DNA from: CAZTHM01 sp041946825
GTDB taxonomy: Bacteria > Acidobacteriota > Terriglobia > UBA7540
Direction of reading: 5' to 3'
Assembly: GCA_041946825.1 (NCBI GenBank)
Contig: JBHGBD010000025.1
Location: 1 to 64,000 of the forward strand
Length of the DNA stretch: 64,000 nt
Made by a program: the position numbers and the translations under genes. The notes beneath the pieces are model-generated. The model saw nothing but the letters and a program-made list of their open reading frames with translations. It was not told the origin of the DNA and ran no database searches. Positions 8,082 to 16,530 of this stretch are shown here, piece after piece; position 1 is the first letter of the stretch, and the number at the start of each line of letters is the position of its first letter.

Positions 8082-8657
8082 TTGGGGACCGCCGGCGAAT
8101 TGTCGAATCCGATCGAAGATATTCAGGCTGCCGGCGCGGATACTTTGGCCGAATCTCTTGATGACGTCAGGCTGGTCGGCGCCGCGCGCGGTGGGGACCC
8201 CGCGGCATTCGGTCAACTTTACGAACGCTACTCGCGGCTTGTACATGGAGTTCTGTTGTCGCGAGTCCCGCCCGGTGAAGTCGAGGACCTGGTCCAGGAC
8301 GTCTTTCTGACCGCTTGGCGTCGCCTTCGCGACCTGCGCGACGCGAGCGCATTCGGTGCTTGGCTTGCCGCCATTGCCCGAAACCGCGCCGCCGACCACC
8401 ATCGCCGCCCCGCGATTCATGATGAGGTACACGAGGACATTCCCGCCGAAAGTGGCAACACGTCGGAAGCGCTAGCGATTCTGCGTGCAATCCAAACTCT
8501 GCCGGACGCCTACCGTGAGACACTCGTTCTGAGGCTCGTGGAGGGTCTCTCGGGTCCCGAGATTGCCGAGCGCACAGGGCTGACACACGGCTCCGTCCGC
8601 GTGAATCTCCACCGCGGAATGCAACAGCTCCGCGAGAAGTTGGGGAAAGATCTATGA
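8082..8657 (+). CDS. ECF RNA polymerase sigma factor
   Basis: A 191-aa sigma-70 family protein with only regions 2 and 4. Region 2 shows AAFGQLYERYSRLVHG and EDLVQDVFLTAWRRLRDL; region 4 shows LPDAYRETLVLRLVEGLSGPEIAERTG with the helix-turn-helix and HGSVRVNLHRGMQQLREKL. The start is uncertain; TTG 8082 gives the whole frame. Its stop overlaps the start of the FecR-type membrane gene by four bases (ATGA), so the two are translationally coupled and that partner is the likely regulator. Confidence 0.9.
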   Translation: MGTAGELSNPIEDIQAAGADTLAESLDDVRLVGAARGGDPAAFGQLYERYSRLVHGVLLSRVPPGEVEDLVQDVFLTAWRRLRDLRDASAFGAWLAAIARNRAADHHRRPAIHDEVHEDIPAESGNTSEALAILRAIQTLPDAYRETLVLRLVEGLSGPEIAERTGLTHGSVRVNLHRGMQQLREKLGKDL

Positions 8658-9688
8658 GAGACGATTACGTGTGGGACGGGTCGGGCGAACCCGACCCCGA
8701 AATCCAGCGCCTGGAATCAGTTCTCGCGGTATTCCGATCCAGCCGACCCGCGCCGGAGTTTCCGGAGCGAACTACGGTTTGGGAGCGGTGGCGCAAGGTC
8801 ACCGTCCACCTGAGCTTTGCCGCGGTAGCCTCAGCCACCGTACTCATGATTGTCTGGGTTGCCAGACGCCCCGCCCCGCCGCTGGAACCATCCGGCTGGC
8901 AAGTGACGCGCCTTGCAGGCACACCGAGAATTGGAAACTCGGCCGTCGGCGGTACCGGCCGACTCCTGGTGGGCCAGTGGCTGGAGACTGATGCGGAGTC
9001 TCGTGCGACCTTGGAAGTCAGTGCAACCGGCAGGTTGGAAATCGATGGAGGCACGCGCGTCCAGCTCGTCACTTCGCGTCCTGGCCATCACCTCTTGAGC
9101 CTTTCGAAAGGGACGATCCATGCCATGATCTGGGCGCCTCCGGGCCAGTTCGTCGTGGATACCCCCTCGGCGCGGGCCGTGGACCTCGGGTGTGCTTATT
9201 CATTGCACGTGGATGAGAGCGGTGCCGGGCTGGTCCGCGTGGCTTTCGGCTGGGTCGGCTTCGAATTCAAGGGGCATGAGTCATTCATCCCTGCGGGCGC
9301 AGTCTGTGCCACCCGGCCGGGCGTGGGCCCCGGCACCCCGTACTTCGCCGACTCCTCCCAACAACTTCGCGATGCGATCGCGAGGCTCGACTTCGACCGG
9401 GTTGATCCTCGCGAGCGCGCGGCCCTGCTCAGAACTGTCTTGGTCGAGTCGCGCAAACGCGATGCCCTGACGCTTTGGCACCTTCTCTCGCGTGTGAATC
9501 CGGACGAAGACCAACTGGTCTATAGCCGCCTCTCGGCACTCGTCCCACCCCCGCCGGGTGTGACCCGGGAAGGCGTTCTCAAGGGCGATTTGCAGATGCT
9601 CGATCTCTGGTGGAACGAGCTGGGTTTCGGCGACATCCGGTGGTGGCGGAAGTGGGAGCGCGCCTGGCCGCAGCAAACATCAAAGTGA
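8654..9688 (+). CDS. FecR-domain membrane protein, putative anti-sigma partner
   Basis: A 344-aa single-span protein: cytoplasmic head of about 50 residues, a transmembrane helix (LSFAAVASATVLMIVWVA, about 55-72), then a FecR-like periplasmic domain (GQWLETDAESRATLEVSATG, GTRVQLV, LSLSKGTIHAMIWAPPGQFVVDTPSARAVDLG). The C-terminal 120 residues are helical and end in a Trp-rich segment. By analogy with FecR it would sense a periplasmic signal and control the sigma factor just upstream, with which it shares an ATGA overlap. The signal is unknown. Confidence 0.8.
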   Translation: MRDDYVWDGSGEPDPEIQRLESVLAVFRSSRPAPEFPERTTVWERWRKVTVHLSFAAVASATVLMIVWVARRPAPPLEPSGWQVTRLAGTPRIGNSAVGGTGRLLVGQWLETDAESRATLEVSATGRLEIDGGTRVQLVTSRPGHHLLSLSKGTIHAMIWAPPGQFVVDTPSARAVDLGCAYSLHVDESGAGLVRVAFGWVGFEFKGHESFIPAGAVCATRPGVGPGTPYFADSSQQLRDAIARLDFDRVDPRERAALLRTVLVESRKRDALTLWHLLSRVNPDEDQLVYSRLSALVPPPPGVTREGVLKGDLQMLDLWWNELGFGDIRWWRKWERAWPQQTSK

Positions 9689-9800
9689 AGAAAGGCAGGC
9701 CAGCGCGCCATTGAATCAACGTCACCGGTTAACACCGCGCCCCGTGCCAACGTCTGTATCGGCGCAAGGGCAGAATTCAATCAACCGGAGGCGCACAACG

Positions 9801-10526
9801 ATGAAACGCAGCAGAAACGCGTCAAGTGTATGGGGGCTGACAATTCTGGCAGGGACGCTGGCAATTCCCCAGATCGCGCAAGCAGGGCCGCCGCTCATCT
9901 GCCATCCCTTCGATATAGGAGGCGCGAAATCGTTACCCTGGGCGGGCGGTGATCGGGAAAGCGGGCGAGATTGGCGGGGGGTCGATCCAAATTACGAGGT
10001 CGGGCGCCTCGTCGCGGATACGCTGGCGCTGCTTACTCCCGAGACGCCTGTCATCGTCCGCATGGAGACGTTACGGCGGGCGGCGGTGTACGGAGCTTGG
10101 GCGCTACGCGACCGGAAAGTGGATTACTCCGTAAAAGATGAGAAAGTAGCTCGTGAGCTTCTGGCCCGGCTCCTTGCCAAGGCCAAAGACGCTGAGGCAA
10201 AAGGTAAACCCGACGCCTTGGCTTGGTTCGACGCGGGCTATCTCGCGGAGTCTTACAAGCAGGCCGGCCTCACGATCGACGTAAATGGCTACGAGCTTGT
10301 CGGCAAGGCGATTGCACTTCGCGCTCAGGACCCCGAAATCGAGTTCGCAGCGGCCATCATCACAGAAGGCGGCAGGCCTTCCAAAGAACACCGCGAGCAT
10401 TTCCAGAAAGCCATCAGCGGAGCCAAGGATGGATCGCTCCTTGCCAAGAACTTGGTTCTTCATTTCGGTAACCGCGGGACGACCATTGCCGAGTTGAAAG
10501 CCAGCCTGACGAGTCCCTCGCGTTAA
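9801..10526 (+). CDS. Secreted hypothetical protein of the ECF sigma cassette
   Basis: A 241-aa exported protein. A signal peptide ends at IAQA-GPP, followed by a mature start GPPLICHPFDIGGA. The body is helical with charged repeats (VARELLARLLAKAKDAEAKGK) and a region EIEFAAAIITEG. ATG 9801 has GGAGG nine bases before it. It follows the FecR-type gene by 112 bases and precedes the second sigma factor, so it may be part of either regulon. No family function is recognised. Confidence 0.65.
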   Translation: MKRSRNASSVWGLTILAGTLAIPQIAQAGPPLICHPFDIGGAKSLPWAGGDRESGRDWRGVDPNYEVGRLVADTLALLTPETPVIVRMETLRRAAVYGAWALRDRKVDYSVKDEKVARELLARLLAKAKDAEAKGKPDALAWFDAGYLAESYKQAGLTIDVNGYELVGKAIALRAQDPEIEFAAAIITEGGRPSKEHREHFQKAISGAKDGSLLAKNLVLHFGNRGTTIAELKASLTSPSR

Positions 10527-10702
10527 TGTTGTTGACGGGTTGTCTGAAGACTTCAGCGCGCCGGACTTCCCCATGGCATGTTGGCGGGGACATCCGGCGC
10601 GCGACGCTGAACGTCGGACCCTCCAAAGTCACCCTTTGCTTCCGTTCGCCTGAACCCTCAAAATTAATGCACTCGCCCGGCGCGGCCCTGCGTATCTATT
10701 TC

Positions 10703-11326
10703 ATGGAAGGGGTCAGCGACGGACGGCGAGACTCAAGAGTGAACACCGCGACAGCAGAGCGAATGGCGAAAGCGCTGGCCCGCGCAAACACGGGCGACCA
10801 TGCGGCCTTCGGCGAAATCGTCCGCGAATACCAGGCGATGGTCTTCAGCATGGCGTATTACTTCCTGCACGACCGGTCGCTCGCCGAGGAAACGGCGCAG
10901 GACGTTTTCCTCCGCCTCTACCGGAACTTGGGGCGGATCAAATCTCCGGCACATTTGATGCTGTGGTTACGGCAGGTGACCAATCGACGATGTATCGACC
11001 AGGCCCGGCGAATGCCACCGCTGCCGCCATTGCCGCTCGAAGACGCCCCCGAGCCGACCAGTGATCCGGGGTCGAACGACCCCCTGCTTTCCGAACGCCT
11101 CCGGAGGATGGTCGCTTCGCTTCCCCAGGATTCGCGGATGGTGGTCGTCCTGCGGTATCAAGAGGAACTCGAATTGACGGAAATTGCGGAAGCCCTCGAA
11201 ATCCCCCTCAACACTGTCAAGAGCCGGCTCCAGCGTGCGCTGGCGGTTTTGCGGGATAAGGTCAATTCCGCTTTGGAGATGAGCTCGTATGAAAGACCTC
11301 GAAAATGGACTTCGCAAGGCGCTTGA
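10703..11326 (+). CDS. ECF RNA polymerase sigma factor (second)
   Basis: Region 2 motifs FGEIVREYQAMVFSMAYYFL and EETAQDVFLRLYRNL, region 4 LPQDSRMVVVLRYQEELELTEIAEALEIPLNTVKSRLQRALAVLRDK. This gives a protein of about 207 aa from ATG 10703; the in-frame GTG 10739 is also possible, and an open frame extends upstream to 10526. Its end overlaps the next gene by 38 bases, so the small membrane protein is probably translated from the same message and acts as its anti-sigma factor. Confidence 0.88.
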   Translation: MEGVSDGRRDSRVNTATAERMAKALARANTGDHAAFGEIVREYQAMVFSMAYYFLHDRSLAEETAQDVFLRLYRNLGRIKSPAHLMLWLRQVTNRRCIDQARRMPPLPPLPLEDAPEPTSDPGSNDPLLSERLRRMVASLPQDSRMVVVLRYQEELELTEIAEALEIPLNTVKSRLQRALAVLRDKVNSALEMSSYERPRKWTSQGA

Positions 11327-11642
11327 ACGCCGCGAGCCGCCGGATGGCTTCGCGGAGAAAGTCCTGGCACGAGTTGAGGCGTCCCCGACTCGCGGTCGCG
11401 GCTGGCGCGAGGCGCTCAGGGCGTTCGTTCGAGTTCCCAGCCTTCGGTGGGCCGCAGCGGGGGCCGTCGCCTGCTTGCTCGTCGCGCTGGGGACGCTGCA
11501 CTACCGGCATGTACAACGGGAGCGCGCCGCGGGAGAGGCGGCCAAGGCGCAGGTCATGCAGGCGCTCCACGTCGCCAGCAGCAAGCTGAATGTGGCCATG
11601 AAGAAGGTGCAGCAAGCTGACCGCCGGCCGCCGCGCACGTAG
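11289..11642 (+). CDS. Small single-span membrane protein, putative anti-sigma factor
   Basis: A 117-aa protein: about 55 cytoplasmic residues (MKDLENGLRKALERREPPDGFAEKVLARVE), a transmembrane helix (WAAAGAVACLLVALGTLHY), and a basic helical tail with a coiled-coil-like run. The head resembles short anti-sigma domains in Acidobacteriota ECF cassettes (xxPxGFAEKVLARV), but no zinc-binding HxxxCxxC is present. It overlaps the sigma gene by 38 bases, which supports a functional pair. Confidence 0.75.
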   Translation: MKDLENGLRKALERREPPDGFAEKVLARVEASPTRGRGWREALRAFVRVPSLRWAAAGAVACLLVALGTLHYRHVQRERAAGEAAKAQVMQALHVASSKLNVAMKKVQQADRRPPRT

Positions 11643-11695
11643 CACGGCAGGCTCTGGTGGCAAGAAACATGAAAGATGAACTGAGTGGAGTTTCT

Positions 11696-12298
11696 ATGAA
11701 AATCCCAACCTGTCTCGTGAAACTGATGACCGTATTTTTTACCGCGTGTGCGGTGAGCCTGCCTGCGTTCGGTCAAAACCCGCGACTGCAGATCAAGAAC
11801 CTGGAGAGACTTTCCAGCAAGGCCTCCGAGGTGGTCGACGTGACACTCGACGAACCGATGCTGAAGCTGGCAGCCAAGTTCATGGCCAACGAAAAGGACG
11901 AAGATGACGTCGAAGCCCGAGAGCTCATCAAAGACCTCAAGGGCGTCTACGTCAAGAGTTTCGAGTTCGACAAAGAAGGTGAATACTCCCAGGATGACGT
12001 CGAAGCTATCCGGTCACAACTTGCCGCTCCAGGCTGGACAAAGATTGTGGGTGTGCGAAGCAAGCACGATGGGGACACGGCCGAGGTTTACCTGATGACC
12101 GACAACAATACGCGCAACATCCTTGGCATGGCCATCATCGCCGCTGACCCCGAAACCCTGACGGTCGTGAATCTGGTCGGCCCCATTGATCTCGAAAAGC
12201 TCAGCGCACTGGAAGGCAAGATGGGGATTCCCCATCTGGAAATGGAAAAGGGGAAGGCCCCTCAAAAGCAGGGAGCGAGTCATGATGAAAAGAAGTAG
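11696..12298 (+). CDS. Secreted DUF4252 protein
   Basis: A 200-aa protein with a signal peptide ending near PAFGQ. The mature part matches DUF4252: LERLSSKASEVVDVTLDEPML at the start, then ELIKDLKGVYVKSFEFDKEGEY, then VGVRSKHDGDTAEVYLMTDN. ATG 11696 is used because GTGGAG stands just upstream; a longer frame from GTG 11657 is less likely. DUF4252 proteins commonly accompany ECF sigma factors in Acidobacteriota and Bacteroidota; their role is unknown. It overlaps the next gene by 17 bases. Confidence 0.85.
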   Translation: MKIPTCLVKLMTVFFTACAVSLPAFGQNPRLQIKNLERLSSKASEVVDVTLDEPMLKLAAKFMANEKDEDDVEARELIKDLKGVYVKSFEFDKEGEYSQDDVEAIRSQLAAPGWTKIVGVRSKHDGDTAEVYLMTDNNTRNILGMAIIAADPETLTVVNLVGPIDLEKLSALEGKMGIPHLEMEKGKAPQKQGASHDEKK

Positions 12299-12797
12299 TA
12301 CGGTGATCTCGATCCTGGTTCTGGCGGGGTTGCTGGCGGTCCCGACAACGGCGCGCGGCGATGACCCGCAGTTCAAAGCCATCGTCCACCGGATTCAGTC
12401 GCATTACCACAAGCGGCCCATGCGATTCATGGGCCTCGTGAGCTTCATTGCGAACCGCGCCCGCCCTGAGGGAATCAGGAACATCAAACTGGCAATCTTT
12501 GAAGGTTTGGAATCATCGCGTCATCCTACCGCTCCTGACCTGGACGCTTTCATGCAGGGCATCGCCGGGCCGGAGTTTCATCCCTTTGTCAGAGTCCGCT
12601 CGCGTCACGACGGAGAACAAACTTACATTTACGCCAAAGAGCTGGGCTCGGACTATGAGCTCCTGGTTGTTACTCTGGAACCCGGAGAGGCGGTTGTCGT
12701 CAAAATGAGAGTGAACCCTGACAAAATGCAGGACTGGATGGATGAGCCCCTCGCAATGAGCCGAAGGACGCCTGTCTGCCACGGCGCAGGGCGGTAA
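12282..12797 (+). CDS. Secreted DUF4252-like paralogue
   Basis: A 171-aa exported protein (signal peptide ending TTARG). Its core FVRVRSRHDGEQTYIYAKE followed by LLVVTLEPGEAVVVKM and then a segment ending in MQDWM parallels the RSKHDGDTAEVYLM and VNLVGPIDLEKL regions of the preceding gene, so the two are diverged tandem copies. GGGAG lies six bases before ATG 12282, inside the end of the first copy, and the 17-base overlap implies co-translation. Confidence 0.78.
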   Translation: MMKRSSTVISILVLAGLLAVPTTARGDDPQFKAIVHRIQSHYHKRPMRFMGLVSFIANRARPEGIRNIKLAIFEGLESSRHPTAPDLDAFMQGIAGPEFHPFVRVRSRHDGEQTYIYAKELGSDYELLVVTLEPGEAVVVKMRVNPDKMQDWMDEPLAMSRRTPVCHGAGR

Positions 12798-12849
12798 AAG
12801 CGCCGAAAATCCCCCCTTTCGCTTCTTCTGGCTTTACCCCACAAAGTAC

Positions 12850-12877
12850 TTGACAAAGACAAGAATCGTGCTATGCT
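12850..12877 (+). promoter_or_regulatory. Sigma-70 promoter of an apparently leaderless mRNA
   Basis: TTGACA (12850-12855) and TATGCT (12872-12877) are separated by 16 bases. The next six bases lead straight to ATG 12884, so the predicted transcription start coincides with the start codon and no ribosome-binding site is available. Confidence 0.65.
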
Positions 12878-12883
12878 CTGGGC

Positions 12884-13498
12884 ATGTTTCCGGACCGTTC
12901 TCATCGCTCTCGGTCATGGCGCTCGCCCGCGCTCGACCCGCGCGCCATCGAAAACCTGCGTTTTATCCGCGAGACGATGGAGCGCTCGGGCTCCTTCACG
13001 GCCGTCCCCGGCCGGGGAGGCATCCTCATGGGTCTCACGGCGCTGGGCGCGGCGTGGATCGCGTCTCACCAGACCAACCCGCAGGCGTGGCTTGCGACGT
13101 GGATGCTGGAAGCAGTCCTGGCCCTCGGAATCGGCGCCTGGGCGAGTGTCCAGAAAGCGCGAGCGGCAAATGTTTCACTCCTTTCAGGCCCCGCCAGGAA
13201 ATTCGCGTTGAGCTTGTCGCCGCCCCTGCTCGCGGCTGGCATTCTGACTGTGGTTCTCTACCACGCGGGGCTCGCGAGCGCGCTTCCCGGAATGTGGCTA
13301 CTGCTCTACGGCACGGGTGTGGTGACGGGCGGGGCGTTCTCTGTCAAGGTCGTCCCCGTGATGGGGCTGGGCTTTATGGCCGTGGGGACGGTGGCGCTTT
13401 GTGCGCCCGCGGCGTGGGCCGATGGCCTGATGGCCCTGGGTTTCGGAGGCCTGCACACTCTCTTCGGATTCATCATTGCACGGAGGTACGGTGGCTAG
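12884..13498 (+). CDS. Five-helix membrane protein of a wHTH/UppS cluster
   Basis: A 204-aa integral membrane protein. A soluble N-terminal segment (DPRAIENLRFIRETMERSGSF) precedes about five hydrophobic helices (ILMGLTALGAAWIASH, WMLEAVLALGIGAWAS, LLAAGILTVVLYHAG, MWLLLYGTGVVTGGAF, VMGLGFMAVGTVALCA). A strong promoter abuts its start codon and suggests leaderless translation. Its stop lies inside the beginning of the winged-helix gene (8-base overlap). Function unknown; the coupling suggests the regulator senses or controls it. Confidence 0.75.
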   Translation: MFPDRSHRSRSWRSPALDPRAIENLRFIRETMERSGSFTAVPGRGGILMGLTALGAAWIASHQTNPQAWLATWMLEAVLALGIGAWASVQKARAANVSLLSGPARKFALSLSPPLLAAGILTVVLYHAGLASALPGMWLLLYGTGVVTGGAFSVKVVPVMGLGFMAVGTVALCAPAAWADGLMALGFGGLHTLFGFIIARRYGG

Positions 13499-13874
13499 AG
13501 CAGTTTCAAATCGATTGTCCCGGCCGGAAGGGGAGGAGCGCGTACGACCCCCGCGGCGGCGGGTTGCCCCCAGTGCCCCGCAACTCGATCCGCTTGTCCA
13601 CGAGCGCGTGCGGCTGGGAATCCTGAGCGCCCTGGCGGTCAATGATTCGATCAGCTTCAACGATCTCAAGAAGTTGCTGGAGACGACGGACGGCAACCTG
13701 AGCGTGCACGCTCGCAAGCTCGAGGAAGCGGGATATGTCGCGTGCGCCAAGTCTTTCGCGGGGCGCGTGCCCAAGACCGAATACCGGCTGACCGGAGCCG
13801 GGCGCCGCGCCTTGGAGCAGTACCTGGACGATATGGAAGCGCTGATCCGGGCGGCGCGAAACCAGACCGCCTGA
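13491..13874 (+). CDS. Winged-helix transcriptional regulator (ArsR/MarR-like)
   Basis: A 127-aa DNA-binding protein: HERVRLGILSALAVNDSISFNDLKKLLETTDGNLSVHARKLEEAGYV is a classic winged-helix core, followed by a wing (GRVPKTEYRLTGAGRRAL) and a C-terminal helix. GTG 13491 has GGAGG just upstream. It is cotranscribed with the membrane protein before it and probably regulates this operon. Confidence 0.85.
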   Translation: MARAVSNRLSRPEGEERVRPPRRRVAPSAPQLDPLVHERVRLGILSALAVNDSISFNDLKKLLETTDGNLSVHARKLEEAGYVACAKSFAGRVPKTEYRLTGAGRRALEQYLDDMEALIRAARNQTA

Positions 13875-13902
13875 GCCATCTCTTTTTTTGGGTGGATACT
13901 TT

Positions 13903-14640
13903 ATGACGCAAAGTTCTTTTTCATCTTCCGCGAATTCTCAGTTGCACGTCGCCATCATCATGGACGGCAGCGGCCGCTGGGCGGTCAGCCGCGGTCTGCC
14001 GCGTGAAGAGGGCCACCGGGCCGGTACGGCCGCCGTGCGCCGCGCCGTCGAGGCCGCTCGCGTCGCGGGGATCGGAACGCTGACCCTGTTTGCCTTTTCC
14101 GGCGACAACTGGCGCCGCCCATCGGCGGAGGTGGCGAACCTGATGCACGTCTTTGAGGAGTATTTTCGCAGGGACCTCCCGCACTGGCGAGCTACGGGAA
14201 CGCGGGCGAGCGTGATCGGCCGCCGCGATCGGCTCGGGTACCCACTGCTTGATGCCGTCGAAGATGCCGAAGCGGAGACTTCGGACGGGCTGGGACTCCA
14301 TTTGCGCATCGCGCTCGATTATTCCGGGCGCAACTCCATCCTCCAAGCGGCGCGGCAGCTTCGCAGGAAATGCATCGAACCGACACGGGAACTGTTCGCG
14401 CAGTTTCTCGGCGAAGTCTCGAATTCCGGCGGGCCCTCGCCGGATGTTGATCTCCTCATTCGCACGGGCGGTGAAAAACGGTTAAGTGATTTCATGCTTT
14501 GGGAATGCGCCTACGCGGAAATGATTTTCACTGACCAACTGTGGCCTGACTTCGAGGCCATCGACCTTGAGGCCGCCCTCGAAGAGTTTCACGGCCGCGA
14601 CCGCCGCTTCGGACGCATCGCCGAGTCAGTCATAAGTTAG
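13903..14640 (+). CDS. uppS: Isoprenyl transferase (undecaprenyl-diphosphate synthase family), divergent
   Basis: A 245-aa cis-prenyltransferase that would extend farnesyl diphosphate with isopentenyl diphosphate to a polyprenyl carrier. The first motif reads IIMDGSGRWA: catalytic Asp21 is kept, but the Asn of the family motif MDGNGRW is Ser23. RTGGEKRLSDFMLWECAYAEMIFTD matches the C-terminal substrate motif, with Asp in place of Asn before Phe. ATG 13903 gives the normal family start. The setting, behind a regulator and before a DUF4173 protein and without cdsA or other lipid genes, suggests a specialised second copy rather than the housekeeping enzyme. Confidence 0.88.
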   Translation: MTQSSFSSSANSQLHVAIIMDGSGRWAVSRGLPREEGHRAGTAAVRRAVEAARVAGIGTLTLFAFSGDNWRRPSAEVANLMHVFEEYFRRDLPHWRATGTRASVIGRRDRLGYPLLDAVEDAEAETSDGLGLHLRIALDYSGRNSILQAARQLRRKCIEPTRELFAQFLGEVSNSGGPSPDVDLLIRTGGEKRLSDFMLWECAYAEMIFTDQLWPDFEAIDLEAALEEFHGRDRRFGRIAESVIS

Positions 14641-14672
14641 ATAACACAACTGCTCTCGCCTTGGAGTCACAA

Positions 14673-16172
14673 GTGACAGACGAAAAGAATAGCGTCGGTC
14701 TACGCATTCTGGCCATTGCGCTCGTCCTTGGTTTGCTCGGTGACAGCCTGCTGAGAGCCACGCCGTGGGGAATCAACCTCGCGCTGTGGATCCTCATGCT
14801 TGGCGCGTTCGTCGCGGTGCTGGGCCGGCGAAGCCGCGCCCTCCAAGGCAGCGGCTGCTGGCTCCTACTTCCCGTGCTGCTAGGCGCAGTCGCGATTCCC
14901 TGGCGCGATTCGCTGACGCTCAATCTCCTGAGCGTTCTTGCGATTCTCGTGGCGCTTGCGCTGATCGTCCTCCGCGCGCAGGGCGGAAAGATTCTGGCCG
15001 CCTACCTTGCCGACTACATCGTGGGCGGAATTATCGCCTGGCTGAATGCGGTTCTGGGCGCCTTTCGCCTGCTCATCGGCGACCTGCCGTGGAGACGGAT
15101 GACCACCGGGACGGCTTCGAGTCGCACCCTGGCCGTAATGAGCGGCTTCGTGCTTGCCCTGCCTCTGCTCCTGGTATTCGGAGGCCTCCTGATGTCGGCC
15201 GACGCTGTCTTCTCGGCCGCGGTCAGGAAGGTCTTAGATATTGATTTTGCCAGCTTTGTATCTCACATGTTTCTCACGGCCTTCTTCGCCTGGATCGCGG
15301 GCGGCTATTTGCGCGGGATGGTTCTGGGAAGGGAATACGAATACACCTCGTGGGCGCGCCGCCAGTGGTTTTCGCTGGGGATTGTCGAGATTGGCATCGT
15401 GCTGGGTCTGCTCAATCTTCTGTTCTTATCCTTCATCATCGTCCAGTTCCGCTATTTCTTCGGAGGCACTGCTTCCATCACCTTGACGCCCGGCTTGACT
15501 TACTCGGAGTACGCGCGACGAGGGTTTTTCGAACTGGTCATGGTGGCAGCTCTGGTGCTGCCGCTCCTGCTGCTTGCGCATTGGCTGGTGGATAAGGAGA
15601 AACCCGCGAACGAGCGGATCTTTCGTGTGCTCGCGGGAACGCAGATCGTGTTTCTCTTCGTCATCATGGCCTCGGCCTTTCAACGCATGCGGCTCTACCA
15701 GCGTGAATACGGCTGGACCGAACAGCGCCTCTACCCCACGGCCTTCATGGGCTGGCTGGCGGTGGTGTTCATCTGGTTTGCGCTGACGGTGCTGCGCGGG
15801 CGGCGGCAATACTTTGTCTTTGGGGCCATGGTGGCGGGATTTCTCCTGATTGCCGCCCTGCACGTCCTGAATCCCGACGCCCTCATCGCGCGGGTCAATC
15901 TCGCTCGCGCCCAGGAAGGAAAACGCTTTGACGCGTGGTACGCCGGGGCGCTGAGTGGAGATGCTCTGCCGACGCTTGTGGCGGCGATACCAGGCCTGGG
16001 CCAGCAAGACCGCTGCCTACTTGCCACACGAATCCTTGACCGTTGGTCACGGAGCGAACCTCCTGACTGGCGAACCTGGAATTATGCCCGCTCTCGAGCG
16101 CTCGAAACCGTGCAACAAAACTTGTTGCAACTTCGTTCGATAGCCTGTCCGGCTGGAAATCGGAATGACTGA
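14673..16172 (+). CDS. DUF4173-type polytopic membrane protein
   Basis: A 499-aa protein with about twelve hydrophobic helices and a soluble C-terminal region (residues 400-499). The segment TPGLTYSEYARRGFFELVMVAALVL is typical of DUF4153/DUF4173 proteins. GTG 14673 is preferred, with GGAG seven bases before it; TTG 14661 would lie on that ribosome-binding site. It follows uppS by 32 bases and probably ends the leaderless operon. Function unknown. Confidence 0.8.
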   Translation: MTDEKNSVGLRILAIALVLGLLGDSLLRATPWGINLALWILMLGAFVAVLGRRSRALQGSGCWLLLPVLLGAVAIPWRDSLTLNLLSVLAILVALALIVLRAQGGKILAAYLADYIVGGIIAWLNAVLGAFRLLIGDLPWRRMTTGTASSRTLAVMSGFVLALPLLLVFGGLLMSADAVFSAAVRKVLDIDFASFVSHMFLTAFFAWIAGGYLRGMVLGREYEYTSWARRQWFSLGIVEIGIVLGLLNLLFLSFIIVQFRYFFGGTASITLTPGLTYSEYARRGFFELVMVAALVLPLLLLAHWLVDKEKPANERIFRVLAGTQIVFLFVIMASAFQRMRLYQREYGWTEQRLYPTAFMGWLAVVFIWFALTVLRGRRQYFVFGAMVAGFLLIAALHVLNPDALIARVNLARAQEGKRFDAWYAGALSGDALPTLVAAIPGLGQQDRCLLATRILDRWSRSEPPDWRTWNYARSRALETVQQNLLQLRSIACPAGNRND

Positions 16173-16203
16173 CAGGGGGAGCTGCCTTGGGGGAGAAGAG
16201 CCT

Positions 16204-16416
16204 CTAAGATTTCCGGGGCCAATAGAGGTAGGTATAGATCGCTCCGATGACGGTCAGGATCGCGCCCCACCAGATGGCGGGGTGAAGATTCGAGAGCACG
16301 GTGGCAGGAGGATTCGAGAACTCGATGATGCCGGTGGCGGTGATCAGCACACCGTAGATGAGCAGCAGAACACCCACGAAAAACCAGACGGGAATGATGT
16401 GGTGGTCTTGGGACAT
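16204..16416 (-). CDS. Small two-span membrane protein (70 aa)
   Basis: Two hydrophobic helices (VWFFVGVLLLIYGVLITATGI and AIWWGAILTVIGAIYTYLYW) joined by a short loop and ending in a basic tail PRKS. GAGGTT precedes ATG 16416. It lies downstream of the sodium/solute symporter on the same strand, separated by a heptad-repeat hairpin, so it may be a small accessory protein. No function recognised. Confidence 0.65.
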   Translation of the reverse strand: MSQDHHIIPVWFFVGVLLLIYGVLITATGIIEFSNPPATVLSNLHPAIWWGAILTVIGAIYTYLYWPRKS

Positions 16417-16450
16417 TGTCGGAACCTCGCGTGAACTCTCAAGTCAACTC

Positions 16451-16522
16451 AGAGTCGAAAGGCGAAAGTTGAAAGTCCAAAGTGAACCTTGTACTTTCGA
16501 CATTGAACTTTCAACTTTCAAC
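16451..16522. repeat. Heptad-repeat inverted repeat (unit near GAAAGTT)
   Basis: The left arm (16451-16483) and right arm (16492-16522) are built from 7-base units resembling GAAAGTT and its complement AACTTTC, with an 8-base loop. It starts nine bases after the symporter stop codon on the minus strand and could terminate or stabilise that message. Confidence 0.75.
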
Positions 16523-16530
16523 CCGCTCCC

